Notes under the pieces: model-generated
What the model saw: the letters and a program-made list of their open reading frames with translations, nothing else
Databases searched by the model: none
Told to the model about the DNA's origin: nothing
NCBI RefSeq assembly: GCF_015352445.1
Contig: NZ_JADKPO010000010.1
Location: 1-64,000 of the forward strand
From: Nocardioides agariphilus
Lineage (GTDB): Bacteria > Actinomycetota > Actinomycetes > Propionibacteriales > Nocardioidaceae
Direction of reading: 5' to 3'
DNA: 64,000 bases
Translations under genes and position numbers: made by a program
Shown here: positions 41,011 through 48,593 of the stretch, piece by piece
Numbering within the stretch: the first letter of the stretch is position 1
Layout of the letters: each line of letters begins with the position of its first letter

Positions 41011-41792
41011 TCCCACTTGAACGTCCGGGCTGTCAGGAGCCCTGCGGCCGCAGCCCAGAGAAACAGGCAGACCAGGGCCCGTCCGTCGAGGGCACCGTCG
41101 AGGAACGCCCGGCGCACGGCGTCGCCCAACGCCCCGGAGGGTAGCCACCGGGCCACCTCGCCGAACCCGCCGTAGGACGAGCTCGGCAGGACGACGGCGC
41201 CCCCGGCGAGCAGCAACAAGTAGATGAGGTTGGCCGCCGCCAACGTCGCCTCGGCTCTCAGCGTGCCGGCAAGCAGGAGTCCCAGGGACACGAACGCGGC
41301 CGTCCCGGCCACGGCGGCCAGCACGAACGCGAGCACGCCGACCACCCCCGGCGTGGGCGACCAGCCCAGGAGGAGGGCCACGCACGAGAGCACCACCACC
41401 TGGATCGCCTCGACCACGAGCAGCGCGACCACCTTGGCGGCGAGCAGGCCGGCGCGTGGCAGGGGAGTGGCGCCCAGGCGCTTCAAGACGCCGTAGCGGC
41501 GCTCGAACCCGGTGGCGATCGCGACAGACGTGAAGGACGTCGACAAGATGGCCAGCGCCAGCACGCCCGGGGTCAGCTCGTCGACGGCTCGGTGGGCCAG
41601 GTCGAGCCCGATCCGGTCGGCGCCGACGACTCCCGCGACCAGCACCAGCACGGGGATCACCACGGCGAGCAGCAGCTGCTCACCGTTGCGCAGCAGCAGG
41701 CGCAGCTCCATCGCCGCCTGGGCCCTGACTTGGGTCGCGAGCGGTGCCGCACCCGGTGCGGGGGAGAGGTCCAAGTGACCGGCCAGGCTCAT
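41007..41792 (-). CDS. ABC-2 type exporter permease
   Basis: A 261-residue membrane subunit with six helices and the ABC-2 signature region around GFERRYGVLKRLGATPLPRAGLL. It overlaps its ATPase by 4 bp and ctaA by 4 bp. In Mycobacterium the equivalent pair precedes the suf locus and ctaA; the export substrate is unknown. Confidence 0.85.
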   Translation of the reverse strand: MSLAGHLDLSPAPGAAPLATQVRAQAAMELRLLLRNGEQLLLAVVIPVLVLVAGVVGADRIGLDLAHRAVDELTPGVLALAILSTSFTSVAIATGFERRYGVLKRLGATPLPRAGLLAAKVVALLVVEAIQVVVLSCVALLLGWSPTPGVVGVLAFVLAAVAGTAAFVSLGLLLAGTLRAEATLAAANLIYLLLLAGGAVVLPSSSYGGFGEVARWLPSGALGDAVRRAFLDGALDGRALVCLFLWAAAAGLLTARTFKWE

Positions 41793-42514
41793 GCGAGGGG
41801 CCTCCCGGTGTTGTCGAGGAAGACATCCTCCAGCCGGCGTACGCCGTTGCCGGTGAGCTCGGCAGGCGTGCCGCTCACGACCAGCCGTCCGCGGTCGATG
41901 ATGTGGACGCGGTCGGCCAGTCGCTCGGCCTCCTCGATGTAGTGGGTCGTCAGCACCACGGTGACCCCGGACGTCCGCAGCTCGCGGAGCAGGTCCCAGG
42001 TGGTGCGTCGGGCCTGCGGGTCCAAGCCGGCGGTCGGCTCGTCGACGAAGACCAGCTCCGGGCGGCCGACGACGGCCATGGCCAGGCCGAGGCGCTGCTG
42101 CTGGCCTCCCGAGAGCCGTCGGTAAGGGGTCTTCCCGCAGTCACCGAGCCCGAGTCGCTCTCCGAGGAGGTCGACGTCCAGCGGATGGGAGTGCAGGGCC
42201 GCCACGTGGCGCAGCATCTCCATGGCGTGCACCCCGCTCCACGCGCCGCCTTGCTGGAGCATCACCCCGATCCGGGGGAGCAGCTCGCGACGCTGGGTGA
42301 CCGGGTCGAGACCGAGCACGCGGACCGAACCGGCCTGTGGGCGTCGGTAGCCCTCGCAGGTCTCCAGCGTCGTGGTCTTGCCGGCTCCGTTGGGACCGAG
42401 GACCGCGGTGATCGTGCCTGTGTCGATGGTCAGGTCGAGCCCGTCGACGGCCGTCACGGCGCCGTAGCGCATCGCGAGCCCGCGGACGTCGACGGCAGGA
42501 GAAGGCGCGGGCAC
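41789..42514 (-). CDS. ABC exporter ATP-binding subunit
   Basis: A 241-residue ATPase: Walker A GPNGAGKTT (about 40-48), Q-loop VMLQQGGAW, signature LSGGQQQRLGLA, Walker B LVFVDEPTAGLD, switch His in LTTHYIEEAE. Pairs with the following permease. GTG 42514 has a TAGACT hexamer 6 nt upstream, so transcription of ABC-ctaA may begin here. Confidence 0.92.
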   Translation of the reverse strand: MPAPSPAVDVRGLAMRYGAVTAVDGLDLTIDTGTITAVLGPNGAGKTTTLETCEGYRRPQAGSVRVLGLDPVTQRRELLPRIGVMLQQGGAWSGVHAMEMLRHVAALHSHPLDVDLLGERLGLGDCGKTPYRRLSGGQQQRLGLAMAVVGRPELVFVDEPTAGLDPQARRTTWDLLRELRTSGVTVVLTTHYIEEAERLADRVHIIDRGRLVVSGTPAELTGNGVRRLEDVFLDNTGRPLA

Positions 42515-42520
42515 GCCCGA

Positions 42521-42526
42521 AGTCTA
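42521..42526 (-). promoter_or_regulatory. -10 hexamer for the ABC-ctaA operon
   Basis: TAGACT on the minus strand, 6 nt before GTG 42514. Its TAG is also the stop codon of the small ORF 42524-42682. Confidence 0.4.
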
Positions 42527-42682
42527 GGAAGGCACCCCCGAGGCGGCCGACGCGGCCACGATCTCGGCGTCCTCGCCGACCCCGAACAGCAACGATGACG
42601 CGCGCTTGCGCACGAAGTGCACGCCGCAGAGGAAGCGACGCTCACGCCGCAGATGGGACTCCTGCCACGACCGGGTGGCCAC
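42524..42682 (-). CDS. Small unrecognised ORF downstream of coxL-like gene
   Basis: A possible 52-residue protein, GTG start 12 nt after the coxL-like stop and ending 9 nt before the ABC ATPase start. Codons end almost always in G or C, as in real genes here. The sequence has a basic, aromatic middle (HLRRERRFLCGVHFVRKR) and an acidic/Ala-rich end (GVGEDAEIVAASAASG). I do not recognise it. It may be the tail of a decayed gene rather than a full one. Confidence 0.35.
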   Translation of the reverse strand: MATRSWQESHLRRERRFLCGVHFVRKRASSLLFGVGEDAEIVAASAASGVPS

Positions 42683-42694
42683 GGCCCGGGGGCC

Positions 42695-45049
42695 TCAGGC
42701 CTCGACGTACGCCGGCTCGTCGTCGCCTGCAGGATCCTCGCCGAACACCTCGGGCGGCTCCCGCCACAGGGGAGGCGCCAGCCCGTTGATGGCGCGCCAG
42801 ACCCGCTCGGGCGTGCAGGGCAGGTCGACGTGGCGCACACCGAGGTGGCTCAGCGCGTCGACGACGGCGTTCTGCACGGCCGGCGTCGCCCCGATCGTCG
42901 CGGACTCGCCGATGCCCTTGGCGCCGAGTGGGTTGACCGGCGTGGGCGTCTCGGTGTTGCTGGTCTCCATCGTGATGGCATCGGCCGCCGTCGGGAGCAC
43001 GTAGTCGGCGAACGTCGAGGTCAGCGGCGTGCCGTGGTCGTCGTAGACCATCGCCTCCCACAGGGCTTGGGAGATGCCCTGCACGGCGCCGCCGTGCTGC
43101 TGGCCGGCGACGAGGAGGGGGTTGAGGATGCGGCCGCAGTCGTCGACCGCGATGTGCCGCAGGGTCACCACCAGGCCGGTGTCGAGGTCCACCTCGACCA
43201 CCGACACGTGCGCACCGAAGGGGTACGTCGCGCTCGGAAGCCGGTAGTCGGTGGCGACCGTCAGCCCGCCCTCGTGCTCGTGGGCATAGGCGGCCAGCTG
43301 CTGCCAGGTGACGCCGGCGCCGGGCACGCCGGCGACCGTGAACTCGCCGTCGTCGAGCACGACGTCCGCGGGCGCCGCCTCGAGCATGCGCGCTGCCAGC
43401 TCGAGCGCCTTCTCGCGGAGCTCCTCGGCTGCCTTGGCGACGGCGTTGCCGCCCAGCTGCAGCGATCGTGAGCCGCCAGTGCCGCCGCCAGTCGGGATCA
43501 GCGCGGTGTCGGACTGCTCGTAGGTGATCGCCGAGAGCGGGATGCCCAGCCTGTCGGCGGCGAGCATCGAGAAGCTGGTGGCGTGGCCCTGTCCGTGCGC
43601 CGAGGTGCCGGACCTGACGGTGGCGGTGCCGTCGGCGTGCACCACGACCTGGCCGTACTCGGTGCCGCCGAACCCGGTGATCTCGACGTACGTCGCCAAG
43701 CCGATGCCGAGTACCTTGCGCTCTCCCGCGTCGAGGCGTCGCTGCTGCTCCTCGCGCAGCTTGCCGACATCGGCGACGCGGAGGGCCTCGGAGAGCACGA
43801 GGTCGTAGTCGCCCACGTCGTAGGTCGCGCCCGTGCGGGTCTCGTAGGGAAAAGCGTCGCGCCCGATGAAGTTGCGCCGGCGGATCTCCTCGGGGGCGAT
43901 GCCCAGCTCGTCGGCCGCGACGTCGATGAGGCGCTCGATGCAGGCGGCGGCCTCCGGACGGCCGGCCCCCCTGAACGCCCCCACGGGCGAGGTGTTGGTG
44001 AGCACGCCGACGCCGTCGAAGCGCAGCTCGGGGATGTCGTAGACGCCTTGGGCCATCCGGTAGGTCGGACCGACCGCCAGCGCGCCGCCGAACCCGGCGT
44101 AGGCGCCGCAGTCGCCGAGCACGCGGATCCGAAGCCCCACGATGCGGCCTTCGCTGGTCAGCCCGAGCTCGGCGTACTGGACCTGCCCACGGCCGTGCAT
44201 GGAGAGCATCGCCTCGCTGCGGGTCTCGGTCCACTTGACCTGGCGGCCGAGCTTCACCGCGGCGAGCGCGACGGCCGCGTGGTCGGTGCCGATGCCCGCC
44301 TTGCCGCCGAAGGCGCCGCCCACGTGGGGTGCGACGACGCGCACGGCCTCCTTGTCGAGGCCGAGCGCGTCGGCCAGCAGGTCGCGCGACATGTGGGGGT
44401 GCTGGGTGGAGACCCAGGCCGTGACCTGCTCGGGCCCCTCCTCTCGAGGCGTCGGGTCGACGAGGATCGCGTGGCCCTCGATGGGCGCCACCGCGATGCG
44501 CTGGTTGACCATCCGCACGCGCACGACGTGGTCGGCGGTGACGAACGGGTCCGAGCGGTCCTTGTCCTGGCGGCGGATGGCGACGTTGGTGCCGAGGTCC
44601 TCGAACTGCAGCGGTGCGCCCGGGGCCACCGCGGCCTCGAGGTCGGTGACGGCCGGCAGGTCGTCGTAGTCGACGTCGACGAGCTCGGCGGCGTCGACGG
44701 CCTGAGCCCGGGTCTCGGCGACCACCAGGGCGACGGCTTCGCCGACGAAGCGCACTTTGGCGGTCGCGAGGGCGCCCCGCGGACAGTCCTCTTTCACGTC
44801 GGCGAACGACTTCAGCGGCCCGTCACCGAGGTCGGCGGCGACGTAGACCGCGAGCACGCCGGGTGCTCGCAGAGCCTCGGTGGTGTCGATCCCCGTGATC
44901 GTGGCGTGGGCGTAGGGGCTGCGCACGAAGATCGCGTGGGTCAGGCCCGGTCTGCGGTCGTTGTCGACGAACGTGCCTCGGCCCAGCAGCAGCTCGCGGT
45001 CTTCGACGCGGCGGACCTGGGTGCCCAACAACGACGTTCCACCTGGCAT
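42695..45049 (-). CDS. Xanthine dehydrogenase/CO dehydrogenase family large (molybdopterin) subunit, form II-like
   Basis: A 784-residue molybdenum hydroxylase large subunit. HVGGAFGGKAGIGTDHAAV (about 245-263), then GAFRGAGRPEAA near 375 where CO dehydrogenases of form I have AYxCSFR; AFRGAGR is close to the form II motif AYRGAGR. The C-terminal GAKGIGESATIGATPAVQNAV has the catalytic Glu. The usual FAD (CoxM) and iron-sulfur (CoxS) subunits are not adjacent, so the substrate is unknown and CO oxidation is not claimed. ATG 45049 has TAGGCT 7 nt upstream. Confidence 0.85.
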   Translation of the reverse strand: MPGGTSLLGTQVRRVEDRELLLGRGTFVDNDRRPGLTHAIFVRSPYAHATITGIDTTEALRAPGVLAVYVAADLGDGPLKSFADVKEDCPRGALATAKVRFVGEAVALVVAETRAQAVDAAELVDVDYDDLPAVTDLEAAVAPGAPLQFEDLGTNVAIRRQDKDRSDPFVTADHVVRVRMVNQRIAVAPIEGHAILVDPTPREEGPEQVTAWVSTQHPHMSRDLLADALGLDKEAVRVVAPHVGGAFGGKAGIGTDHAAVALAAVKLGRQVKWTETRSEAMLSMHGRGQVQYAELGLTSEGRIVGLRIRVLGDCGAYAGFGGALAVGPTYRMAQGVYDIPELRFDGVGVLTNTSPVGAFRGAGRPEAAACIERLIDVAADELGIAPEEIRRRNFIGRDAFPYETRTGATYDVGDYDLVLSEALRVADVGKLREEQQRRLDAGERKVLGIGLATYVEITGFGGTEYGQVVVHADGTATVRSGTSAHGQGHATSFSMLAADRLGIPLSAITYEQSDTALIPTGGGTGGSRSLQLGGNAVAKAAEELREKALELAARMLEAAPADVVLDDGEFTVAGVPGAGVTWQQLAAYAHEHEGGLTVATDYRLPSATYPFGAHVSVVEVDLDTGLVVTLRHIAVDDCGRILNPLLVAGQQHGGAVQGISQALWEAMVYDDHGTPLTSTFADYVLPTAADAITMETSNTETPTPVNPLGAKGIGESATIGATPAVQNAVVDALSHLGVRHVDLPCTPERVWRAINGLAPPLWREPPEVFGEDPAGDDEPAYVEA

Positions 45050-45056
45050 ACGCGTC

Positions 45057-45062
45057 AGCCTA
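45057..45062 (-). promoter_or_regulatory. -10 hexamer for the coxL-like gene
   Basis: TAGGCT on the minus strand, 7 nt before ATG 45049; divergent from the DrrA promoter. Confidence 0.4.
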
Positions 45063-45131
45063 CGGCCGGAGCGGAGGCGGCCTCCGTACGGGCGGGCCGC
45101 ACGTCGTTGGGCCGGTGTCGGCGCAGCCGCA

Positions 45132-45137
45132 TACCCT
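45132..45137 (+). promoter_or_regulatory. -10 hexamer for the drrA-like gene
   Basis: TACCCT, 7 nt before GTG 45145. It decides this start over the in-frame GTG at 45115. Confidence 0.4.
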
Positions 45138-45144
45138 CCTGCAG

Positions 45145-46152
45145 GTGAGCTCGCGACCGGCCATCGAGGCCGACAACCTCGTCAAGCGCTTCGGCGACAC
45201 CCTGGCTGTCGACGGCGTCAGCCTGTCGGTGCCGGAGGGCAGCGTTCTGGGCCTGCTCGGCCCCAACGGCGCAGGCAAGACCACGACCGTGCGGATGATG
45301 ACCACGCTCACCACGCCCACCAGCGGCACCGCGCGCGTCGCGGGCTACGACGTGATCGAGCAGCCCGACATGGTCCGCAAGAGCATGGGTCTGACGGGCC
45401 AGGCGGCGACGGTCGACGAGCTGCTGACCGGCCGGGAGAACCTCCATCTCATCGGCTCCCTCTACGGCCTGACCTCCGTCTACGTGCGCCAGGCTGCCGG
45501 CGACCTGTTGGAGCGGTTCTCGCTCAGCGACGCGGGCGACCGCGTCGTCAAGACCTACTCCGGCGGCATGCGGCGTCGTCTCGACCTGGCGGTGAGCCTG
45601 ATCGCGACGCCCCCGGTGCTGTTCCTCGACGAGCCGACCACCGGCCTCGACCCGCGCAGTCGCGTCGAGCTGTGGGACGTGCTGCGCGGCCTGGTCAGCG
45701 ACGGCACGACGCTGCTGCTGACGACCCAATACCTCGAGGAGGCCGACCAGCTGGCCGATCGCATCGCGGTCATCGACCGGGGCCACGTCATCGCCGAGGG
45801 CACGCCGTTGGAGCTCAAGGACCAGTCCGGCAAGGCCGCCCTCGTCGTCACCGTCTCCCACGCCGACGACCTCGGCGAGGCCGAGAGGCTGCTGCGCACC
45901 CTGGTCGAGGAGGTGCACGTGGAGGCCAACGCCCGGCAGCTGACTGCTCCGGCCAACGGGCTCGCCGACGTCACGCGCATCGCCGGCGCCTTCGACGGCT
46001 CCGGCATCGAGCTCGACGACCTCGGCCTGAAGCGGCCCAGCCTCGACGACGTGTTCCTCCACCTCACCGGCCATCGTGCCGAGGAGGCCGCAGAGCCTCC
46101 TGACGACGGCCGGGCCGACGACGCCGACAACCTCAGTGGGGTCTCCACATGA
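45145..46152 (+). CDS. Daunorubicin-resistance-type ABC exporter ATPase (DrrA-like)
   Basis: A 335-residue ATPase: Walker A GPNGAGKTTTVRMM near 41, SLYGLTS and YSGGMRRRLDLAVSLI signature, Walker [16 protein letters not shown], switch His replaced by Gln in TTQYLEEADQLADR, and a DrrA-type C-terminal domain with PSLDDVFLHLTGHRAEE. Such exporters carry antibiotics or lipids. Coupled by a 4-bp overlap to its permease. Confidence 0.9.
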   Translation: MSSRPAIEADNLVKRFGDTLAVDGVSLSVPEGSVLGLLGPNGAGKTTTVRMMTTLTTPTSGTARVAGYDVIEQPDMVRKSMGLTGQAATVDELLTGRENLHLIGSLYGLTSVYVRQAAGDLLERFSLSDAGDRVVKTYSGGMRRRLDLAVSLIATPPVLFLDEPTTGLDPRSRVELWDVLRGLVSDGTTLLLTTQYLEEADQLADRIAVIDRGHVIAEGTPLELKDQSGKAALVVTVSHADDLGEAERLLRTLVEEVHVEANARQLTAPANGLADVTRIAGAFDGSGIELDDLGLKRPSLDDVFLHLTGHRAEEAAEPPDDGRADDADNLSGVST

Positions 46153-46997
46153 CGACCACCCAGTCCCAGAGCATCTCGCGACCCGAGATCCGCGACACCG
46201 GACTGCTCCGCCAGTCCCTGGTCATCACCCGTCGCAACCTGATCCACATCAAGCGGATGCCCGAGATGCTGCTCGACGTGACCATCCAGCCGGTCATGTT
46301 CGTGCTGCTGTTCGCGTTCGTGTTCGGCGGCTCCATCGCCATCAGCGGCGGCGACCCTCGCGAATACCGCGACTGGCTGATGGCCGGCATCATGAGCCAG
46401 ACCATCGCCTTCGCCTCCTTCATCGTCGCGGTCGGCCTCACCGCCGATATCGACAAGGGCATCGTCGATCGGCTCCGGTCGCTGCCGATCCACCCGGCTG
46501 CGGTCCTGGTGGGCCGCAGCATCTCCAGCCTGCTCCACTCCAGCATCGGCATCGTGATCATGTCGCTGACCGGACTCACGATCGGCTGGCGCATCCACGA
46601 CGGCTTCTTCGAGGCCGTGCTCGCCTACGTGCTGCTGCTGGCCTGGGGCTTCGCGATGATCTGGGTGGGCATCCTGGTCGGCTCGTCGATGCGGTCGGTC
46701 GAGGCGGTCAACGGGCTGATGTTCGCCACGATGTTCCCCATCACCTTCTTGGCCAACACCTTCGCCCCCGCCGAGAACATGCCGACGGTGTTGCGGTGGT
46801 TCGCCGAGTGGAACCCCATCTCCTCGCTGGTGCTGGCCGTGCGTGAGCTGTGGGGGACCCCGCTGCCCCCCGCCAAGCACGAGCTGGCACTACCCCTCCA
46901 GCACCCCGTGCTGTCGACGATCATCTGGGTCGTCGTCATCACGGCGGTGTGCGCGCCGCTGGCGCTGCGCGCGTTCCGGCGGCGCACCCAGGGGTGA
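46149..46997 (+). CDS. DrrB-like ABC-2 permease
   Basis: A 282-residue permease with six membrane helices. The N-terminal RRNLIHIKRMPEMLLDVTIQPVMFVLLFAFVFGG region and the ABC-2 signature DKGIVDRLRSLPIHPAAVLVGR are typical of DrrB. ATG 46149 lies within the ATPase 3' end. The Gly after PLALRAFRRRTQ ends the protein. Substrate unknown. Confidence 0.88.
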   Translation: MTTTQSQSISRPEIRDTGLLRQSLVITRRNLIHIKRMPEMLLDVTIQPVMFVLLFAFVFGGSIAISGGDPREYRDWLMAGIMSQTIAFASFIVAVGLTADIDKGIVDRLRSLPIHPAAVLVGRSISSLLHSSIGIVIMSLTGLTIGWRIHDGFFEAVLAYVLLLAWGFAMIWVGILVGSSMRSVEAVNGLMFATMFPITFLANTFAPAENMPTVLRWFAEWNPISSLVLAVRELWGTPLPPAKHELALPLQHPVLSTIIWVVVITAVCAPLALRAFRRRTQG

Positions 46998-47039
46998 GCG
47001 TGAGGGGGGCCAGTCGGGCAGCGCCTTGAGGGTGAAGGG

Positions 47040-47687
47040 CTATTCCTCGATCTTGGTGGTCGAGTCGACGCTTGTCGCCATCATGCTGCGGTTGTCCAAC
47101 GCGGTGTCCTGTCCGCGGCAGAGCAGCGAGACGACGGTGGGCTCCTCGACCGTGATGACTCCCTGCGTCACCAGCATGTTGCGGCGGGAGGTCTCATCTT
47201 GGTCTGTGCTGGAGATGTCCACCGTGATCAGGTCCGGTCCCTGGGTGTAGACCAGATCGCAGTCGAGGTAGGACTCGAGGCTCGTGGTGCCGTAGTCGGT
47301 CGCCTGCACCTTGGCGCTGAGGGCGTAGGACCCGGCGTCCAGTGGCAGATCGAGCACGCTCTCGGCGGTGCCTTCCGGTGCTGTGGTGGACCCGCTGATG
47401 GTGGCCGAGAAGGCCCGGGCCGTGCCCCTCGGACCTGCCGGACCGACCTCACCCTGGTCGCCCTGCGGGCCGGTGGGGCCGACGTCGCCCTTGAGGCCGT
47501 CGCGGGCGGTGGCCGAGAAGTCCTGCAGTTGCAGGTTGTTGTCCTTGATGTCGGCAGTCGTCACCGTGCCGTCGGCGATGCTGTCGCCGGTGACCTTGGC
47601 GGCGGCATAGGACGTCCCGCCCAGGGCGATGACCAGGGCCAGGGTCGAGGTGACGACCGAGTAGCGGTTGCCGTTGATGATGCGCAT
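47040..47687 (-). CDS. Secreted protein with short collagen-like segment
   Basis: A 215-residue protein with a signal peptide (residues about 1-29, ending SYAAA), a TVTTADIKDNNLQLQDFS segment seen in similar actinobacterial proteins, then eight or so Gly-X-Y triplets (GDVGPTGPQGDQGEVGPAG near 67-88) and a C-terminal beta-rich domain. GGGGGT precedes ATG 47687 by 6 nt. Likely surface exposed; role unknown. The gene is convergent with drrB and divergent from sufR. Confidence 0.75.
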   Translation of the reverse strand: MRIINGNRYSVVTSTLALVIALGGTSYAAAKVTGDSIADGTVTTADIKDNNLQLQDFSATARDGLKGDVGPTGPQGDQGEVGPAGPRGTARAFSATISGSTTAPEGTAESVLDLPLDAGSYALSAKVQATDYGTTSLESYLDCDLVYTQGPDLITVDISSTDQDETSRRNMLVTQGVITVEEPTVVSLLCRGQDTALDNRSMMATSVDSTTKIEE

Positions 47688-47789
47688 GAGTTACCCCCAA
47701 GTAGTGATGTCGCGCGGACCTTAAGGTGGGCAAGGACCGTCGACGCAGCGAAGTGGTGGCACTCGGGCAAGTTGGTGGCAGCGGGCGTC

Positions 47790-47804
47790 GGGTAAGGCGA
47801 GCCT
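47790..47804. promoter_or_regulatory. Iron-box-like inverted repeat upstream of sufR
   Basis: GGGTAAGGCGAGCCT agrees at 12 of 15 bases with the core AGGTWAGSCTWACCT that DtxR/IdeR repressors bind; within it GTAAGG and CCTTAC (47792-47807) are exact inverted arms. It lies 40 bp before the sufR start. Consensus recalled from memory; binding not shown. Confidence 0.45.
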
Positions 47805-47807
47805 TAC

Positions 47808-47825
47808 TTGAATCGGTCGAATCAA
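47808..47825. promoter_or_regulatory. 18-bp near-perfect palindrome before sufR
   Basis: TTGAATCGGTCGAATCAA: seven of nine base pairs are symmetric. It lies between the iron-box-like site and the SufR-like site, over the expected promoter. Its protein is not known to me. Confidence 0.4.
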
Positions 47826-47832
47826 TAACGGC

Positions 47833-47847
47833 ACACTGACGTTGTGG
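47833..47847 (+). promoter_or_regulatory. SufR-type operator overlapping the sufR start
   Basis: ACACT-GACGT-TGTGG matches, except at the last base, the ACACT-N5-TGTGA site I recall for mycobacterial SufR. It covers the GTG start codon of sufR (47844), where it could block its own operon. Confidence 0.5.
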
Positions 47848-48593
47848 AATTCGAGACGCCCGACGATCTCGGGGAGCTGGGTCAGCCGACCCGCGAGCGC
47901 GTGGCCCGATCGATCCTCGAGCAGGGTCCATCGACCGCGGCTGCTCTCGCCGCCCGTCTCGACCTCACTCCGGCCGCTGTCCGCCGCCACCTCGATCACC
48001 TCGTGGCCGACGGCGCGCTCGAAGCCCGCGAGCCGAGACCCCACGACGGCCGGGGTCGCGGTCGCCCGGCCAAGGTCTTCGCGATCACCGAAGCCGGACG
48101 AGACCGGTTCGACCAGCAGTACGACGACCTGGCCGTCCAGGCGATCCGCTTCCTGGCCGAGACGGGGGGCGACGACGCCGTCCGGGCCTTCGCCGAGCGA
48201 CGCATGTCGTTCATCGAGGAGCGCTTCGCAGCCGTGCTGGCCGCGGACCCGGGGCTCACGCCGGCCGAGGCGCTGGCCCAGGTCTTCACCGACCAGGGCT
48301 ACGTCGCCGGGGTGCGCGAGCTTCCGCTGATGGGTCACCTGGGCGGCGAGCAGCTGTGCCAGCAGCACTGCCCCGTCTCCCACGTCGCCCACGAGTTCCC
48401 CCAGCTGTGCGAGGCCGAGACGGCGGCGATCAGCCGGGTCCTGGGCCGCCACGTGCAGCGGCTGGCGACCATCGCCCACGGCGACGGGGTGTGCACCACG
48501 AGCATCCCCGCGCCGAGAGATGTGGTCGCGACAGGCTCGGCCACCGACAACGCAGGCTCGACCAACCAGAAGAGAGAGAAGGTCACGACGTGA
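47844..48593 (+). CDS. sufR: Fe-S cluster-sensing suf repressor SufR
   Basis: A 249-residue regulator. N-terminal winged helix-turn-helix ([28 protein letters not shown], positions 30-57) binds DNA; the C-terminal part carries Cys172, Cys176 and Cys189 ([10 protein letters not shown] ... QLCEAE), the Fe-S ligand set of SufR, and Cys217. Loss of the cluster relieves repression of the operon. The last 25 residues (from about 226) look unlike SufR and coincide with a repeat-like stretch. Stop overlaps the sufB start. Confidence 0.92.
   Translation: MEFETPDDLGELGQPTRERVARSILEQGPSTAAALAARLDLTPAAVRRHLDHLVADGALEAREPRPHDGRGRGRPAKVFAITEAGRDRFDQQYDDLAVQAIRFLAETGGDDAVRAFAERRMSFIEERFAAVLAADPGLTPAEALAQVFTDQGYVAGVRELPLMGHLGGEQLCQQHCPVSHVAHEFPQLCEAETAAISRVLGRHVQRLATIAHGDGVCTTSIPAPRDVVATGSATDNAGSTNQKREKVTT
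48522..48568. repeat. Possible degraded copy of the dispersed repeat inside sufR
   Basis: GTGGTCGCGACAGGCTCGG at one end and GGCTCGACCAACC at the other resemble, in inverted orientation, the GGTTTCGAGACAGG and CCTCAACCAGC ends of the 133-bp repeat family. It codes the C-terminal tail of SufR. Confidence 0.35.

Noticed and set aside
42695-45049. Calling this a CO dehydrogenase
   Set aside because: The active-site motif is AFRGAGR and not AYxCSFR, and no CoxM or CoxS is present, so CO as substrate is not supported.
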